The translations under genes and the position numbers were made by a program. Positions 27,962 through 35,937 of a stretch of DNA of 64,000 bases are shown piece by piece (position 1 is the stretch's first letter; each line of letters begins with the position of its first letter). Below the pieces are notes generated by a model. The model did no database searches and was not told the origin of the DNA. It worked only from the letters and a program-made list of their open reading frames with translations. The stretch is from Bacteroidota bacterium (GTDB lineage Bacteria > Bacteroidota > Ignavibacteria > SZUA-365), in assembly GCA_029907355.1 (NCBI GenBank), contig JARYLZ010000006.1:1-64000 (forward strand), given 5' to 3'.

Positions 27962-28999
27962 ATGAGGTACAAGCTTTTCGGCAGGAGCGGCCTGAGAGTT
28001 TCCGAGCTGGGACTCGGGACGATGACGTTCGGAGAGGAGTGGGGATGGGGCGCTTCGAAGGAGGAATGCAGGAAGATATTCGATGCTTTCGCCGAAGCCG
28101 GCGGGAATTTCATCGACACGGCCAACCGTTACACAGAGGGAACGAGCGAACGCTTCGTCGGCGAGTTCATCGGAGCGGACCGGGATGCATTCGTCGTGGC
28201 GACGAAATACACGCTCTTCTCGCGAAGGGATCATCCCAACGCCAGCGGCAATCACCGGAAGAACATGGTAACCTCCCTCGAGGGGAGTCTCCGGCGCTTG
28301 AGGACGGACTACATCGACCTGCTCTGGGTCCACGCCTGGGATTTCCTCACCCCGACCGATGAGGTTCTACGCGGACTCGACGATCTCGTCCGCGCGGGTA
28401 AAGTTCTCTATATCGGGGTTTCGGACACCCCGGCATGGGTGGTTTCCCACGCCAACACCCTGGCGGAACTTCGGGGGTGGACGCGTTTCGTGGGGCTCCA
28501 GATCAAGTACGGGCTCATCGAGCGAACGCCCGAGCAAGACCTGCTCCCGATGGCCCGGTGCTTCGATCTCGCCGTCGTTCCCTGGGGAGTGCTCGGGGGC
28601 GGTCTTCTCACCGGCAAGTACAATCGCGACCCCGATGCGAAAGGACGCATCGCAGGGACGAAAACCCTCAACGAGAGGAACCTCCGCATTGCGGAAGAGG
28701 TATCGGCGGTTGCGGAGGAGCACGGGTGCACACCGTCGCAGGCGGCCATCTCCTGGGTGCGTGTACAACCCGGCGTCATCGTGCCGCTAATCGGGGCTCG
28801 GACGGAAGCTCAGCTGAGAGATGCCCTCGGGGCGCTCGACATCTCGCTGAGCGAGGTACACCTGCGCCGGTTGAGCGAAGTGAGTGCCGTCCAACCGGCG
28901 TTCCCCCATAACTTCCTGAGCTCGCCGAACATCCGCGAACTCGTTTACGGCGGCTTCGCGGATCGCATCGACGACCACAGGGGAGGTCGGACGCTTTGA
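27962..28999 (+). CDS. Aldo/keto reductase
   Basis: A 345-residue TIM-barrel NAD(P)H oxidoreductase. The motifs are 'GLGTMTFGEEWGWG', 'FIDTANRYTEGTSERFVGEF' (catalytic Asp and Tyr), 'VVATKYTLFSRRD' (catalytic Lys), 'YIDLLWVHAWDFLTP' (the usual LxxxHxxD, giving catalytic His) and the cofactor-binding end 'VIVPLIGARTEAQLRDALGA'. Class: AKR of the 'general stress/YccK-like' type; the substrate is unknown. The start at 27962 has a textbook AAGGAGATCACC site. A hairpin with A/T-rich arms at 29026 follows, so it is probably a single-gene transcript. Confidence 0.93.
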   Translation: MRYKLFGRSGLRVSELGLGTMTFGEEWGWGASKEECRKIFDAFAEAGGNFIDTANRYTEGTSERFVGEFIGADRDAFVVATKYTLFSRRDHPNASGNHRKNMVTSLEGSLRRLRTDYIDLLWVHAWDFLTPTDEVLRGLDDLVRAGKVLYIGVSDTPAWVVSHANTLAELRGWTRFVGLQIKYGLIERTPEQDLLPMARCFDLAVVPWGVLGGGLLTGKYNRDPDAKGRIAGTKTLNERNLRIAEEVSAVAEEHGCTPSQAAISWVRVQPGVIVPLIGARTEAQLRDALGALDISLSEVHLRRLSEVSAVQPAFPHNFLSSPNIRELVYGGFADRIDDHRGGRTL

Positions 29000-29025
29000 C
29001 CTCCATGAACCACGGATGAGCCGAA

Positions 29026-29044
29026 AAAAGCGACGGTCGCTTTT
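29026..29044 (+). terminator. Intrinsic terminator after the aldo/keto reductase gene
   Basis: Arms AAAAGCGA (29026-29033) and TCGCTTTT (29037-29044) around a three-base loop lie 27 bases after the stop. The A-tract and T-tract on either side give the form of a bidirectional Rho-independent terminator. Confidence 0.65.
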
Positions 29045-29179
29045 CGTGCGACGGGACGAACGTTGCCGAACAGGTTGTTCGCTTACGCGCGGGAATGTGC
29101 TTTCCCCGCATCCGATGTCGTAACGGCATGTTTGACGCCGTCCCGTTTTCGGCTACATTTTGCAACGACGTCAACGGAA

Positions 29180-30541
29180 ATGCCTCTCGAACCCGGACTT
29201 TGGGATCTTTCGATATCGGAAGGCGCTCTCGCGTGGCACGGTGTACCCCTCGAGCGCATCGCGGAACGTTTCGGGACACCCGTGTTCGCGGTATCCGCAG
29301 ACCGCCTGCGGTCGGATGCCGGGCGATGGGTCGAATCGGCGGTACGCGCGGGTTTCCCTTGCAGGATGTTCTTCTCGTTCAAAACGTGCCCTGTCCCGGC
29401 TCTCGCTCCCATCATCGGTGCATTCGGGTTCGGGATGGAGGTGTCGGCATGCCACGAGTTGGAAGCGGTGCTCGCCGCAGGGATCCCCCCTGCTCGTATC
29501 ATCGTCGGGGGGACGGGCTGGAGCATCGAAGAGTACACGCTCGCGCTCCGAGAAGGCGTCGCCCTCATCATGATCGACACGCGGGAGGATGCGAAGAAGC
29601 TCGTGGAGGCGGCGGCGCGGCAACCCATGGGGGGGAACGTCGGTCTCCGTTTCGCTCTGGGCGTGAAACCGCGTGGCACGGCCCGCCTCACGGCATCCAG
29701 CGTTCGTTCGAACCGGTTCGGTCTCGAGCCGGGCGGTGAGGAGTGCCGTGAAATTCTCTCCTTGCTCCGCTCCAGGTCTTCCCTCCGGTTGACGACTGTG
29801 CATTCCCACATCGGAACCGGTCTCACGGACCTGTCGGCGTTCCGGAGGAATTTCACCGTCCTTGCGGGCGTATACAAACAACTCGTTTCCATGGGTTTCC
29901 CGCTGGAATCCATGGATGTCGGCGGTGGGCTTGGTGTCCCGACGGTCCGGGTGTTCTCGAGCTTCGAGTTCCTTGTATATGCGGGCGGGTTGAGACGGCC
30001 GCCTCCACCGCGCGCCGTCGGGCGTGATCTCGTCTCGGCATACTTCTCGGTGTTGCAGAGGGCATGGCGGGAGGAATTCGGCGCGGGCAGGAGACCCCCG
30101 GAAATACTCCTCGAGCCGGGGAGGGCCGTTGTGAGCGCGTCGGTTCTCCTCCTCCTCCGCGTTCTCCATGTCCGCATGCGCTCCGGACGCCGCATCGCGG
30201 TTGCCGACGGCGGCGCGCTGTCCACCGGACTCTCCGTCCTCGCCGAGTACCACGAGGTTTTTCGTGTCCATGCGCCCCGGGAAAAGGTCCGGTATCTCTA
30301 CGACATCGTCGGTCGCATCCCGACGCCGCTCGATATTCTCTACCGGAAAAAGTGGATGCCGGAACTTCGAGAGGGCGATCTCATCGCGGTGATGGATGCA
30401 GGGGCATACATGATCCCGACCATCACAGGTTTCGCGTCGCTCCGACCGCCTATCGTGTTGATCGAGGATGGGGAGCTCCGCTGCATCGTCTCGAGGGAAC
30501 GTGGGAACGGAAGCCAGTCGGGGGGGGCATATGATGTTTGA
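29180..30541 (+). CDS. Fold-type III PLP enzyme, decarboxylase-like but lacking the catalytic Cys
   Basis: A 453-residue protein with the alanine-racemase/diaminopimelate-decarboxylase fold. The PLP lysine is Lys68 in 'FSFKTCPVP'; 'HSHIGTG' (208-214), 'DVGGGLG' (246-252) and 'LLEPGRAVV' (311-319) hold the cofactor, and 'DAGAYM' (406-411) is the usual C-terminal tyrosine loop. The dimer-contributed Cys motif (CESxD in lysine/ornithine decarboxylases) is replaced by 'GRIPTPLDIL' (378-387), with the Asp kept but no Cys. Normal decarboxylation chemistry therefore cannot be assumed; a racemase-like, epimerase-like or altered decarboxylase role is possible. The start at 29180 begins the conserved sequence. 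Its end overlaps truA by eleven bases. Confidence 0.8.
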   Translation: MPLEPGLWDLSISEGALAWHGVPLERIAERFGTPVFAVSADRLRSDAGRWVESAVRAGFPCRMFFSFKTCPVPALAPIIGAFGFGMEVSACHELEAVLAAGIPPARIIVGGTGWSIEEYTLALREGVALIMIDTREDAKKLVEAAARQPMGGNVGLRFALGVKPRGTARLTASSVRSNRFGLEPGGEECREILSLLRSRSSLRLTTVHSHIGTGLTDLSAFRRNFTVLAGVYKQLVSMGFPLESMDVGGGLGVPTVRVFSSFEFLVYAGGLRRPPPPRAVGRDLVSAYFSVLQRAWREEFGAGRRPPEILLEPGRAVVSASVLLLLRVLHVRMRSGRRIAVADGGALSTGLSVLAEYHEVFRVHAPREKVRYLYDIVGRIPTPLDILYRKKWMPELREGDLIAVMDAGAYMIPTITGFASLRPPIVLIEDGELRCIVSRERGNGSQSGGAYDV

Positions 30542-31352
30542 GACGCGCCGTTACAGGATGACCCTCGAGTACGACGGGACCGGTTTCGTCGGCTGGCAAA
30601 TTCAATCGAACGGACGGAGCGTCCAGGAAGTGCTCGAAACCGCATTGGCGGATCTATTTGGCATCCCCGTCCGCGTGACGGGCGCCGGCAGGACCGATGC
30701 CGGTGTCCATGCGGCAGGGCAAGCGGCGCATTTCGATGTCGCCACGAAACTTTCCCCGACAACGATCCACCGCGCCGTCAATGCGCGTCTCCCCGCCGAC
30801 GTGACCGTGCTCTCGCTCGACGAGGCCCCCGAGGGATTCCATGCGCGTTTCTCGGCATCGTCCCGCACGTATATCTACACCGTCCGGAGGCGATACTCGC
30901 CGCTCCGGAGGCATGTCTCGTGGTACGTCTGCGGAAGGCTCGACCGCGCGAGGATGCAGGATGCCGCCGCACTCATTCCCGGCACGCATCGGTTCACCGC
31001 GCTTTCCAAACACAGAGATGCGCGTGATGCCGGTTATTGCCATGTGTTCGAAGCGGTGTGGATCGAACAGGGTGAAGAGTTGGTGTTTCGGATCCGTGCG
31101 AACCGTTTCCTCCACGGGATGGTGCGCGCGATCGTCGGTGCGCTCGTGCGGGTGGGACGCGGGAAATTCGGTGTCGACGCATTCCGCACCGTACTGGAAG
31201 GAAAAAATGCCGTCGACGTTCCCCTCGTCGCTCCGGCGCAAGGGCTCGTCTTGCTCGAGGTCCGCTACGACATGGAGGAACGCGAGCTCGTCCGCGTGCG
31301 CATGGAACAGCTGGGAAAAACGATGGGGGGAAATGCCTCGATGTCCTGTTAA
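30531..31352 (+). CDS. truA: tRNA pseudouridine synthase A
   Basis: A 273-residue TruA enzyme, which makes pseudouridine at positions 38-40 of the tRNA anticodon arm. Motifs: 'YDGTGFVGWQIQSNGRSVQE' near the start, 'VTGAGRTDAGVHAAGQAAHF' holding the catalytic Asp, and 'FLHGMVRAIVGALVRVGRG' near the C terminus. Length is normal. The start lies inside the last codons of the PLP-enzyme gene, so translation is probably coupled; ATG ATG at 30531/30534 are both usable. Confidence 0.95.
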   Translation: MMFETRRYRMTLEYDGTGFVGWQIQSNGRSVQEVLETALADLFGIPVRVTGAGRTDAGVHAAGQAAHFDVATKLSPTTIHRAVNARLPADVTVLSLDEAPEGFHARFSASSRTYIYTVRRRYSPLRRHVSWYVCGRLDRARMQDAAALIPGTHRFTALSKHRDARDAGYCHVFEAVWIEQGEELVFRIRANRFLHGMVRAIVGALVRVGRGKFGVDAFRTVLEGKNAVDVPLVAPAQGLVLLEVRYDMEERELVRVRMEQLGKTMGGNASMSC

Positions 31353-31367
31353 TGAAGGAGAACGAAC

Positions 31368-32387
31368 ATGCGGCGTCACATCTTCTGGCACGAGACCAGG
31401 TCGATGAGCGCTCGGATGGAGAAGCGGGAGGCGGGTATGCCGCTCGCTGTCCTCCTCACGGGTTTACTCTTCTCCATGCCAGCCGGGGTGGTGAAAGCCC
31501 AGTATGGTCGCGTGGAAAACCCGCACCCGATCCCGCCGTTCGATGCGACCGAACGGCTCGCTCCCCCTGCCTTGTCGTTCTTCGTTATCGGGTCTTGGGG
31601 ATGCGGCGGGGCAGAGCAACGAAACGTGGCAGAAGCCATTCGTCGCCGCCATGAACAGGAAGCCGCGGCGGCCGTGTTGACCACGGGGAATAATTTCCTC
31701 GACGAGGGGGTCGCCGGTTTGGACGACCCACAATGGCACTCCAAGTTCGAGGCCGTCTTCAAAGGGGCTGGCGCATACCCCCCGTTTTATCCGACTCTCG
31801 GCATTTCCGATGCGAAAGGAAAAGCGGATGCGCAGATCCTTTATTCATCCGTGCACGGCGAATCGGACCACCCGAAGTGGGTCATGCCGGGCAGGTGTTG
31901 GACGGCGCTGTTCCGTGCCAACGCTTCGTCCCTCGCCGTCCGTGTCACGGGAATCGATACCCCTCTCATCATGGAAGGGACACCGATGGAACGAAAGGAA
32001 GTTCTCCGGGTCATCGATTCGCTCCTCGGTCTGAACGATGCGGCATGGAAGATCGTCGTGGGGCACCACCCGGTTTACTCGAACGGCCGTGGGGGGAACA
32101 CGCTCGGCATGATACTCTCTGTCCAGCCGCTTCTGGAAAAGCACGGCGTCCAGGCGTATTTCGCAGGGCGCGACAACGATTTGCAGATTCTCGCCCCTGT
32201 CCGGGGAGTCCGCTACGCGGTGAGCGGCGCCGCTTGCAGGACGAGCGACACACGGTGGGCCGACAACACGCTCTTCACGGACTCGCGTTTCGGCTTCCTC
32301 TGGTTCCAGGTCAACGAGCGGGAAATGCTGATCCAGGCGGTCGCCTCCGACGGCACGGTCTTGTTCGCCGTTAAGAGCCCGCGCTGA
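31368..32387 (+). CDS. Secreted purple-acid-phosphatase-like protein with degenerate metal site
   Basis: A 339-residue protein with a long n-region and a signal peptide (about residues 24-45). The order of motifs matches tartrate-resistant acid phosphatase type 5, but ligands are lost: GDWG is 'GSWG' (75-78), GDNFY is 'GNNFL' (107-111), GNHD is 'GISD' (145-148) and the final GHDH is 'GRDN' (267-270). Only 'VVGHHPVYSNG' (231-240), the 'GIDT' strand and the 'NDLQIL' tail are kept. With most of the two-metal site gone, phosphatase activity is unlikely; a binding or structural pseudoenzyme is inferred. The ribosome site AAGGAGAACGAAC supports the start. It follows truA by 15 bases. Confidence 0.8.
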   Translation: MRRHIFWHETRSMSARMEKREAGMPLAVLLTGLLFSMPAGVVKAQYGRVENPHPIPPFDATERLAPPALSFFVIGSWGCGGAEQRNVAEAIRRRHEQEAAAAVLTTGNNFLDEGVAGLDDPQWHSKFEAVFKGAGAYPPFYPTLGISDAKGKADAQILYSSVHGESDHPKWVMPGRCWTALFRANASSLAVRVTGIDTPLIMEGTPMERKEVLRVIDSLLGLNDAAWKIVVGHHPVYSNGRGGNTLGMILSVQPLLEKHGVQAYFAGRDNDLQILAPVRGVRYAVSGAACRTSDTRWADNTLFTDSRFGFLWFQVNEREMLIQAVASDGTVLFAVKSPR

Positions 32388-32611
32388 TCGCTTGCCCCTG
32401 TGATTTCGATCGACTGACTCTGGTGGTTGTACCGCTGCGGTCGTAACACGGGTTTGGAAAACGGCGAATGCCCGTGAGGGCCGGCTCACTCTTTGGCCGC
32501 CGTTCGAAGAAACGCGTGGTGCCCTCTCGGTCTCGTCCCATGTGCAACCGGCGGCCCGTTCTCTCGTCCTTCCGCAGGGAAGTTCCCGTGCACCGTCGGA
32601 CGGCACCATCC

Positions 32612-32639
32612 TTGACATTGTTGATAAATCCTTTATATT
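32612..32639 (+). promoter_or_regulatory. Probable promoter of the RSH gene
   Basis: TTGACA (32612-32617) and TATATT (32634-32639) stand 16 bases apart, 21 bases before the ATG. The TATATT box resembles both the sigma-70 consensus and the Bacteroidota TAnnTTTG style. Confidence 0.6.
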
Positions 32640-32659
32640 CAAGAATTGGATAAGCCGCG

Positions 32660-34945
32660 ATGATCTTTTTCAAAGAAGGGAAAAAACGTCAGCCGCGCGC
32701 AGGTGATGAACCGCTCGAACGGGGTTTGCCTGAGCATCACCGGGAAATGCTCGATGCGCTGCTCACCGCATGCCGGAACACCCTCAGGACGGTCGACGCC
32801 GACTTGATCACGAAAGCATTCCTGGTCGCGCGGGAAGCCCACGAAGGGCAGTTCCGCGCGAATGGTGATGAGTATCTCACGCATCCCCACGCCGTGGCGA
32901 TGATCGCGACGCAGGAAATTCCCGTCGACGATGTGACCGTCGCTGCGGCTCTCCTGCACGATGTCATCGAGGGAAACGAACAGTTCACGTACGAACGGAT
33001 CCAGGCAGAGTTCGGATCGACCATCGCAGATATCGTCGACGGGGCGACCAAGATCATCAATGTCCTCCAGAGCCGCGAAGTGACGACGGCTGCGAGCTAC
33101 CGGAAACTTCTCGGCTCCATGCTCCAAGACGCCCGCGTGATCCTCGTGAAGTTTGCGGACCGCCTGCACAACATGCGGACCCTCGAGTTCGTGTCCGAGG
33201 AGAAACGGAAACGTATCGCCCACGAGACGCTCGAGATCTACGCCCCTCTGGCGCATCGGCTCGGGCTGGCTCGGTTGAAATGCGAATTCGAGGACTTGTC
33301 GTTCAAGTACCTCTACCCCTCGGAGTACGAGAAGGTCAAAGAACAGATTGCTCTGCGGAGGAGGGAACGCGAAGAGTACATCGCCCGTTTCACGAAGCCG
33401 ATCCGCCTTGCTCTCGCGCGGGAAAATCTCCCGGCGGAAGTGAGCGGGAGGCCGAAACACCTCTGGAGCATTTACCGGAAGATGACCGAGCAGCAGAAGA
33501 GCATAGACGAGATCTACGACCTCTTCGCCGTCCGCATCATCCTCGACTCCGATGAAGAAAAGGATTGCTACCGTGCCTATGCGACGGTGTGCAGCGTCTA
33601 TACGCCCATCCCCGAGCGGTACAAGAATTTCATCGCCCTCCCGAAACAGAACGGTTACAAATCGATTCACACCACCGTGCTCGGGCCGGAGGGTAAAATG
33701 GTCGAAGTGCAGATCCGCACGCGGCGCATGCACGAGATCGCCGAGAAAGGGATCGCCGCCCACTGGGCGTACAAGGAGGGGAAGCATCGCGACGAAAGCG
33801 CTTTCGAGCACTGGGCGATGTGGGTTCGCGAACTCCTCGAAGCGCAGACCGGTTCGCCCGCGGGTGAGGAAGGGGCGAGGGAGCTGATCGACACGTTCAA
33901 GAGTTCCCTCTACCAGGATGAGATCGCCGTATTCACTCCCAAGGGAGATGTCATCGTCCTTCCCCGCGGCGCGACGCCTGTGGATTTCGCGTTCGCCATC
34001 CATTCTGAGATCGGTCTCCACTGTATCGGGGCGAAGGTCAACGGCCGCATCGTCCCCTTGAACCGTTCCCTTCGGAGCGGAGATCGCGTGGAGATCATCA
34101 CGTCGCGCAACCAGTTCATCAGCCCCGACTTGGAACAGTCCGTCGTGACGGGGAAAGCGCGTGTCGGAATCCGCCGTTTCATCGACGACAGGACCAAACT
34201 TCAACAGCAGCGCGGCAAAGAACAGTGGGAACGCAAGACGAGGCGGCTGCGCCGGACGGTATCGGACGAGAATCTCCAGCATGTCGCGTCACGCCTCGGT
34301 TTTACGAGCCCCGCCAAAATGTTCGTCGCTCTCGGCGACGGCGAGCTTTCGGTCGAGGAGATTCTCCACGTGCTCGACGCACCGGATGCGGCGCAAGGGG
34401 AAGCAACGCGGGGTAAGTTCACGGGAAACGGGTCGACGCAGGAATCGCCGGGGCCGGAGGAACATGCCATTACCGTCGAAGGCGTTACGGAAGCCGTGCC
34501 CTATGATTTCGCTCGCTGCTGCAATCCTCTTCCCGGAGATCATGTCGTCGCCTATGTCACACCGGGGAGCGGTATCAAGATTCACCGGCGCTCGTGCCGG
34601 AATATCCAACGGGTACTCCTCGATACGGGCGAGACCGGCCGCACCATGCGCGAGCGCATCCGGGACGCCGCGTGGGTACCGACGTCGTCGGGGGAATACC
34701 TCGGCGGGATCCGGATCGAGGGGATCGACAGGCCCGGTCTTCTCCAGGAAATCGCTCTCGCGGTATCGAGTTGCGATAATACGAGCATTCGGAGCATCCG
34801 TCTCGAGACACGCCCGGAAACAGGGACCTTCCACGGCAGCATACTCATGAGCGTCCACGATCTCGGTCACCTCGAACGCCTCATCGAGCGCGTTCGCGGG
34901 GTCCAGGGGGTCACGATCGCCGAACGTTCCATGGACGTCGAATAA
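32660..34945 (+). CDS. Bifunctional-type (p)ppGpp synthetase/hydrolase (RSH, RelA/SpoT homologue)
   Basis: A 761-residue long RSH protein. The N-terminal HD domain has 'YLTHPHAVAMI' (His75), 'LLHDVIEGNE' (100-107) and 'LVKFADRLHNMRTL'. The synthetase domain has 'GRPKHLWSIYRKM', 'IYDLFAVRII', 'GYKSIHTTVLGPEGKMVEVQ' and 'AEKGIAAHWAYKEG'. TGS ('VIVLPRGATPVDFAFAIHSE'), a zinc-finger segment ('CCNPLPGDHVV' to 'HRRSCRN') and a C-terminal ACT domain follow. It makes, and may degrade, the stringent-response alarmone. The hydrolase motif HDxxED reads HDVIEG here, so hydrolysis may be weakened. It is transcribed from a clear promoter at 32612 and followed by an HU-family gene 22 bases on. Confidence 0.93.
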   Translation: MIFFKEGKKRQPRAGDEPLERGLPEHHREMLDALLTACRNTLRTVDADLITKAFLVAREAHEGQFRANGDEYLTHPHAVAMIATQEIPVDDVTVAAALLHDVIEGNEQFTYERIQAEFGSTIADIVDGATKIINVLQSREVTTAASYRKLLGSMLQDARVILVKFADRLHNMRTLEFVSEEKRKRIAHETLEIYAPLAHRLGLARLKCEFEDLSFKYLYPSEYEKVKEQIALRRREREEYIARFTKPIRLALARENLPAEVSGRPKHLWSIYRKMTEQQKSIDEIYDLFAVRIILDSDEEKDCYRAYATVCSVYTPIPERYKNFIALPKQNGYKSIHTTVLGPEGKMVEVQIRTRRMHEIAEKGIAAHWAYKEGKHRDESAFEHWAMWVRELLEAQTGSPAGEEGARELIDTFKSSLYQDEIAVFTPKGDVIVLPRGATPVDFAFAIHSEIGLHCIGAKVNGRIVPLNRSLRSGDRVEIITSRNQFISPDLEQSVVTGKARVGIRRFIDDRTKLQQQRGKEQWERKTRRLRRTVSDENLQHVASRLGFTSPAKMFVALGDGELSVEEILHVLDAPDAAQGEATRGKFTGNGSTQESPGPEEHAITVEGVTEAVPYDFARCCNPLPGDHVVAYVTPGSGIKIHRRSCRNIQRVLLDTGETGRTMRERIRDAAWVPTSSGEYLGGIRIEGIDRPGLLQEIALAVSSCDNTSIRSIRLETRPETGTFHGSILMSVHDLGHLERLIERVRGVQGVTIAERSMDVE

Positions 34946-34967
34946 CCTTCCATCGGAGGAAGAACGC

Positions 34968-35375
34968 ATGAAGGACAAACTCCCGACACTGACCCGCAAG
35001 GATATCGCGAAACGCGTGTCCGAAACACGTTCCATACGGATTCAGGAGGCCGACTTCTGGGTCGACACCGTCCTCACCGCCGTTCGGGAACTTCTCATGA
35101 CGGCGGACCCGGAGGTCCGTCTCGAAGTCCGTGATTTCGGGGTGTTCGAGGTCAAACTCACGAGAGCGAAACCGCGCGCGCGGAACCCGAAAACGGGCGC
35201 CAAGGTATACGTCCCCCCCCGCCGAAAAACTCATTTCAAGCCGAGCAAACTCTTGAAGTCCTTCCTCACGCAACCCCTTGCAGGCGATATCGCTTCCCGT
35301 CTCGACGAGAATGTGGAACGGGAGCCGAACGTTTTTGCCATGTCCCACGCACCGGAAAACCTCTTTCCCCGTTGA
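34968..35375 (+). CDS. HU/IHF-family DNA-binding protein with C-terminal tail
   Basis: A 135-residue protein whose first 95 residues are an HU/IHF fold: 'LTRKDIAKRVSETRSIRIQE' dimer helices, 'VRDFGVFEVKLTRAKPRARN' and 'PKTGAKVYVPPRRKTHFKPS' for the DNA-embracing arm. HU proteins bend and compact DNA. The last 35-40 residues ('LAGDIASRLDENVEREP...') are an extra acidic-basic tail absent from typical HU, with no known fold. GGAGGAAG precedes the start. It lies 22 bases after the RSH gene and shares its transcript, presumably. Confidence 0.9.
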   Translation: MKDKLPTLTRKDIAKRVSETRSIRIQEADFWVDTVLTAVRELLMTADPEVRLEVRDFGVFEVKLTRAKPRARNPKTGAKVYVPPRRKTHFKPSKLLKSFLTQPLAGDIASRLDENVEREPNVFAMSHAPENLFPR

Positions 35376-35430
35376 TATCAGCATCGACGAACCTGGCGTT
35401 ATCGGGTCGTACCGTCGTAGAGGGTGCGTC

Positions 35431-35865
35431 ATGAGAGGGGTTGTGCTCGCCGTCGATTACGGTGCGGTACGCATCGGCTTGGCGCTTAGTGATCCGCTGG
35501 GTATCGCAGTGCGCGGCGCGGGGACGGTGGCGGGCGGCGAAGGTGCCGTCGAGCGGGTGGCCCGGTTTGCCCTCGAGAACGATGTAGCGCACATCGTCGT
35601 GGGGCTTCCCCTCACGCTGAAAGGGAATATGGGGGAGGCGGCCGACCGGGTGCGGGCATTCGTAGAACGCCTCCGCGCGGCAGTCCATCTCCCCGTCGAC
35701 ATGTACGATGAACGGTTCACGTCCTCCATCGCCGAACGCACCATCCGGGAACTCGGGATATCCCGAATGAAGCGCAGGAGCAAGGAACGAGTCGATGAAA
35801 TGTCCGCAGTCCTCCTGCTCCAGGATTATCTCAGGAAGGAGGGGAATTCGTACCGCCGAAATTGA
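35431..35865 (+). CDS. ruvX: YqgF/RuvX-family RNase H-fold nuclease
   Basis: A 144-residue protein: 'VLAVDYGAVRIGLALSDPLG' (catalytic Asp of the RNase H fold), 'ENDVAHIVVGLPLTLKGNMG' and 'VDMYDERFTSSIAERTI' followed by 'RVDEMSAVLLLQDYL' (remaining acidic residues). YqgF proteins process the 5' end of pre-16S rRNA; the older name is putative Holliday-junction resolvase. Length is normal. The start at 35431 begins the fold. It is 55 bases after the HU gene and converges on the M28 peptidase gene. Confidence 0.93.
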   Translation: MRGVVLAVDYGAVRIGLALSDPLGIAVRGAGTVAGGEGAVERVARFALENDVAHIVVGLPLTLKGNMGEAADRVRAFVERLRAAVHLPVDMYDERFTSSIAERTIRELGISRMKRRSKERVDEMSAVLLLQDYLRKEGNSYRRN

Positions 35866-35866
35866 G

Positions 35867-35891
35867 GCTTTTTCCTGCGGCCGGAGAAAGC
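35867..35891. terminator. Hairpin between convergent ruvX and M28 peptidase genes
   Basis: Arms GCTTTTTCC (35867-35875) and GGAGAAAGC (35883-35891) pair over nine positions with one G-T wobble and a seven-base loop. It begins directly after the ruvX stop. The T/A-rich arms suit a bidirectional terminator, although no separate T-run follows. Confidence 0.45.
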
Positions 35892-35937
35892 GAGCGGCAT
35901 GCGCGGCGTCAGGACGCTGCCGGGGAACCTGCAGATC

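Noticed and set aside
32639-34282. 547-codon open frame antisense to the RSH gene
   Set aside because: Shadow of the RSH reading frame; no family signature, while the RSH motifs are unambiguous.
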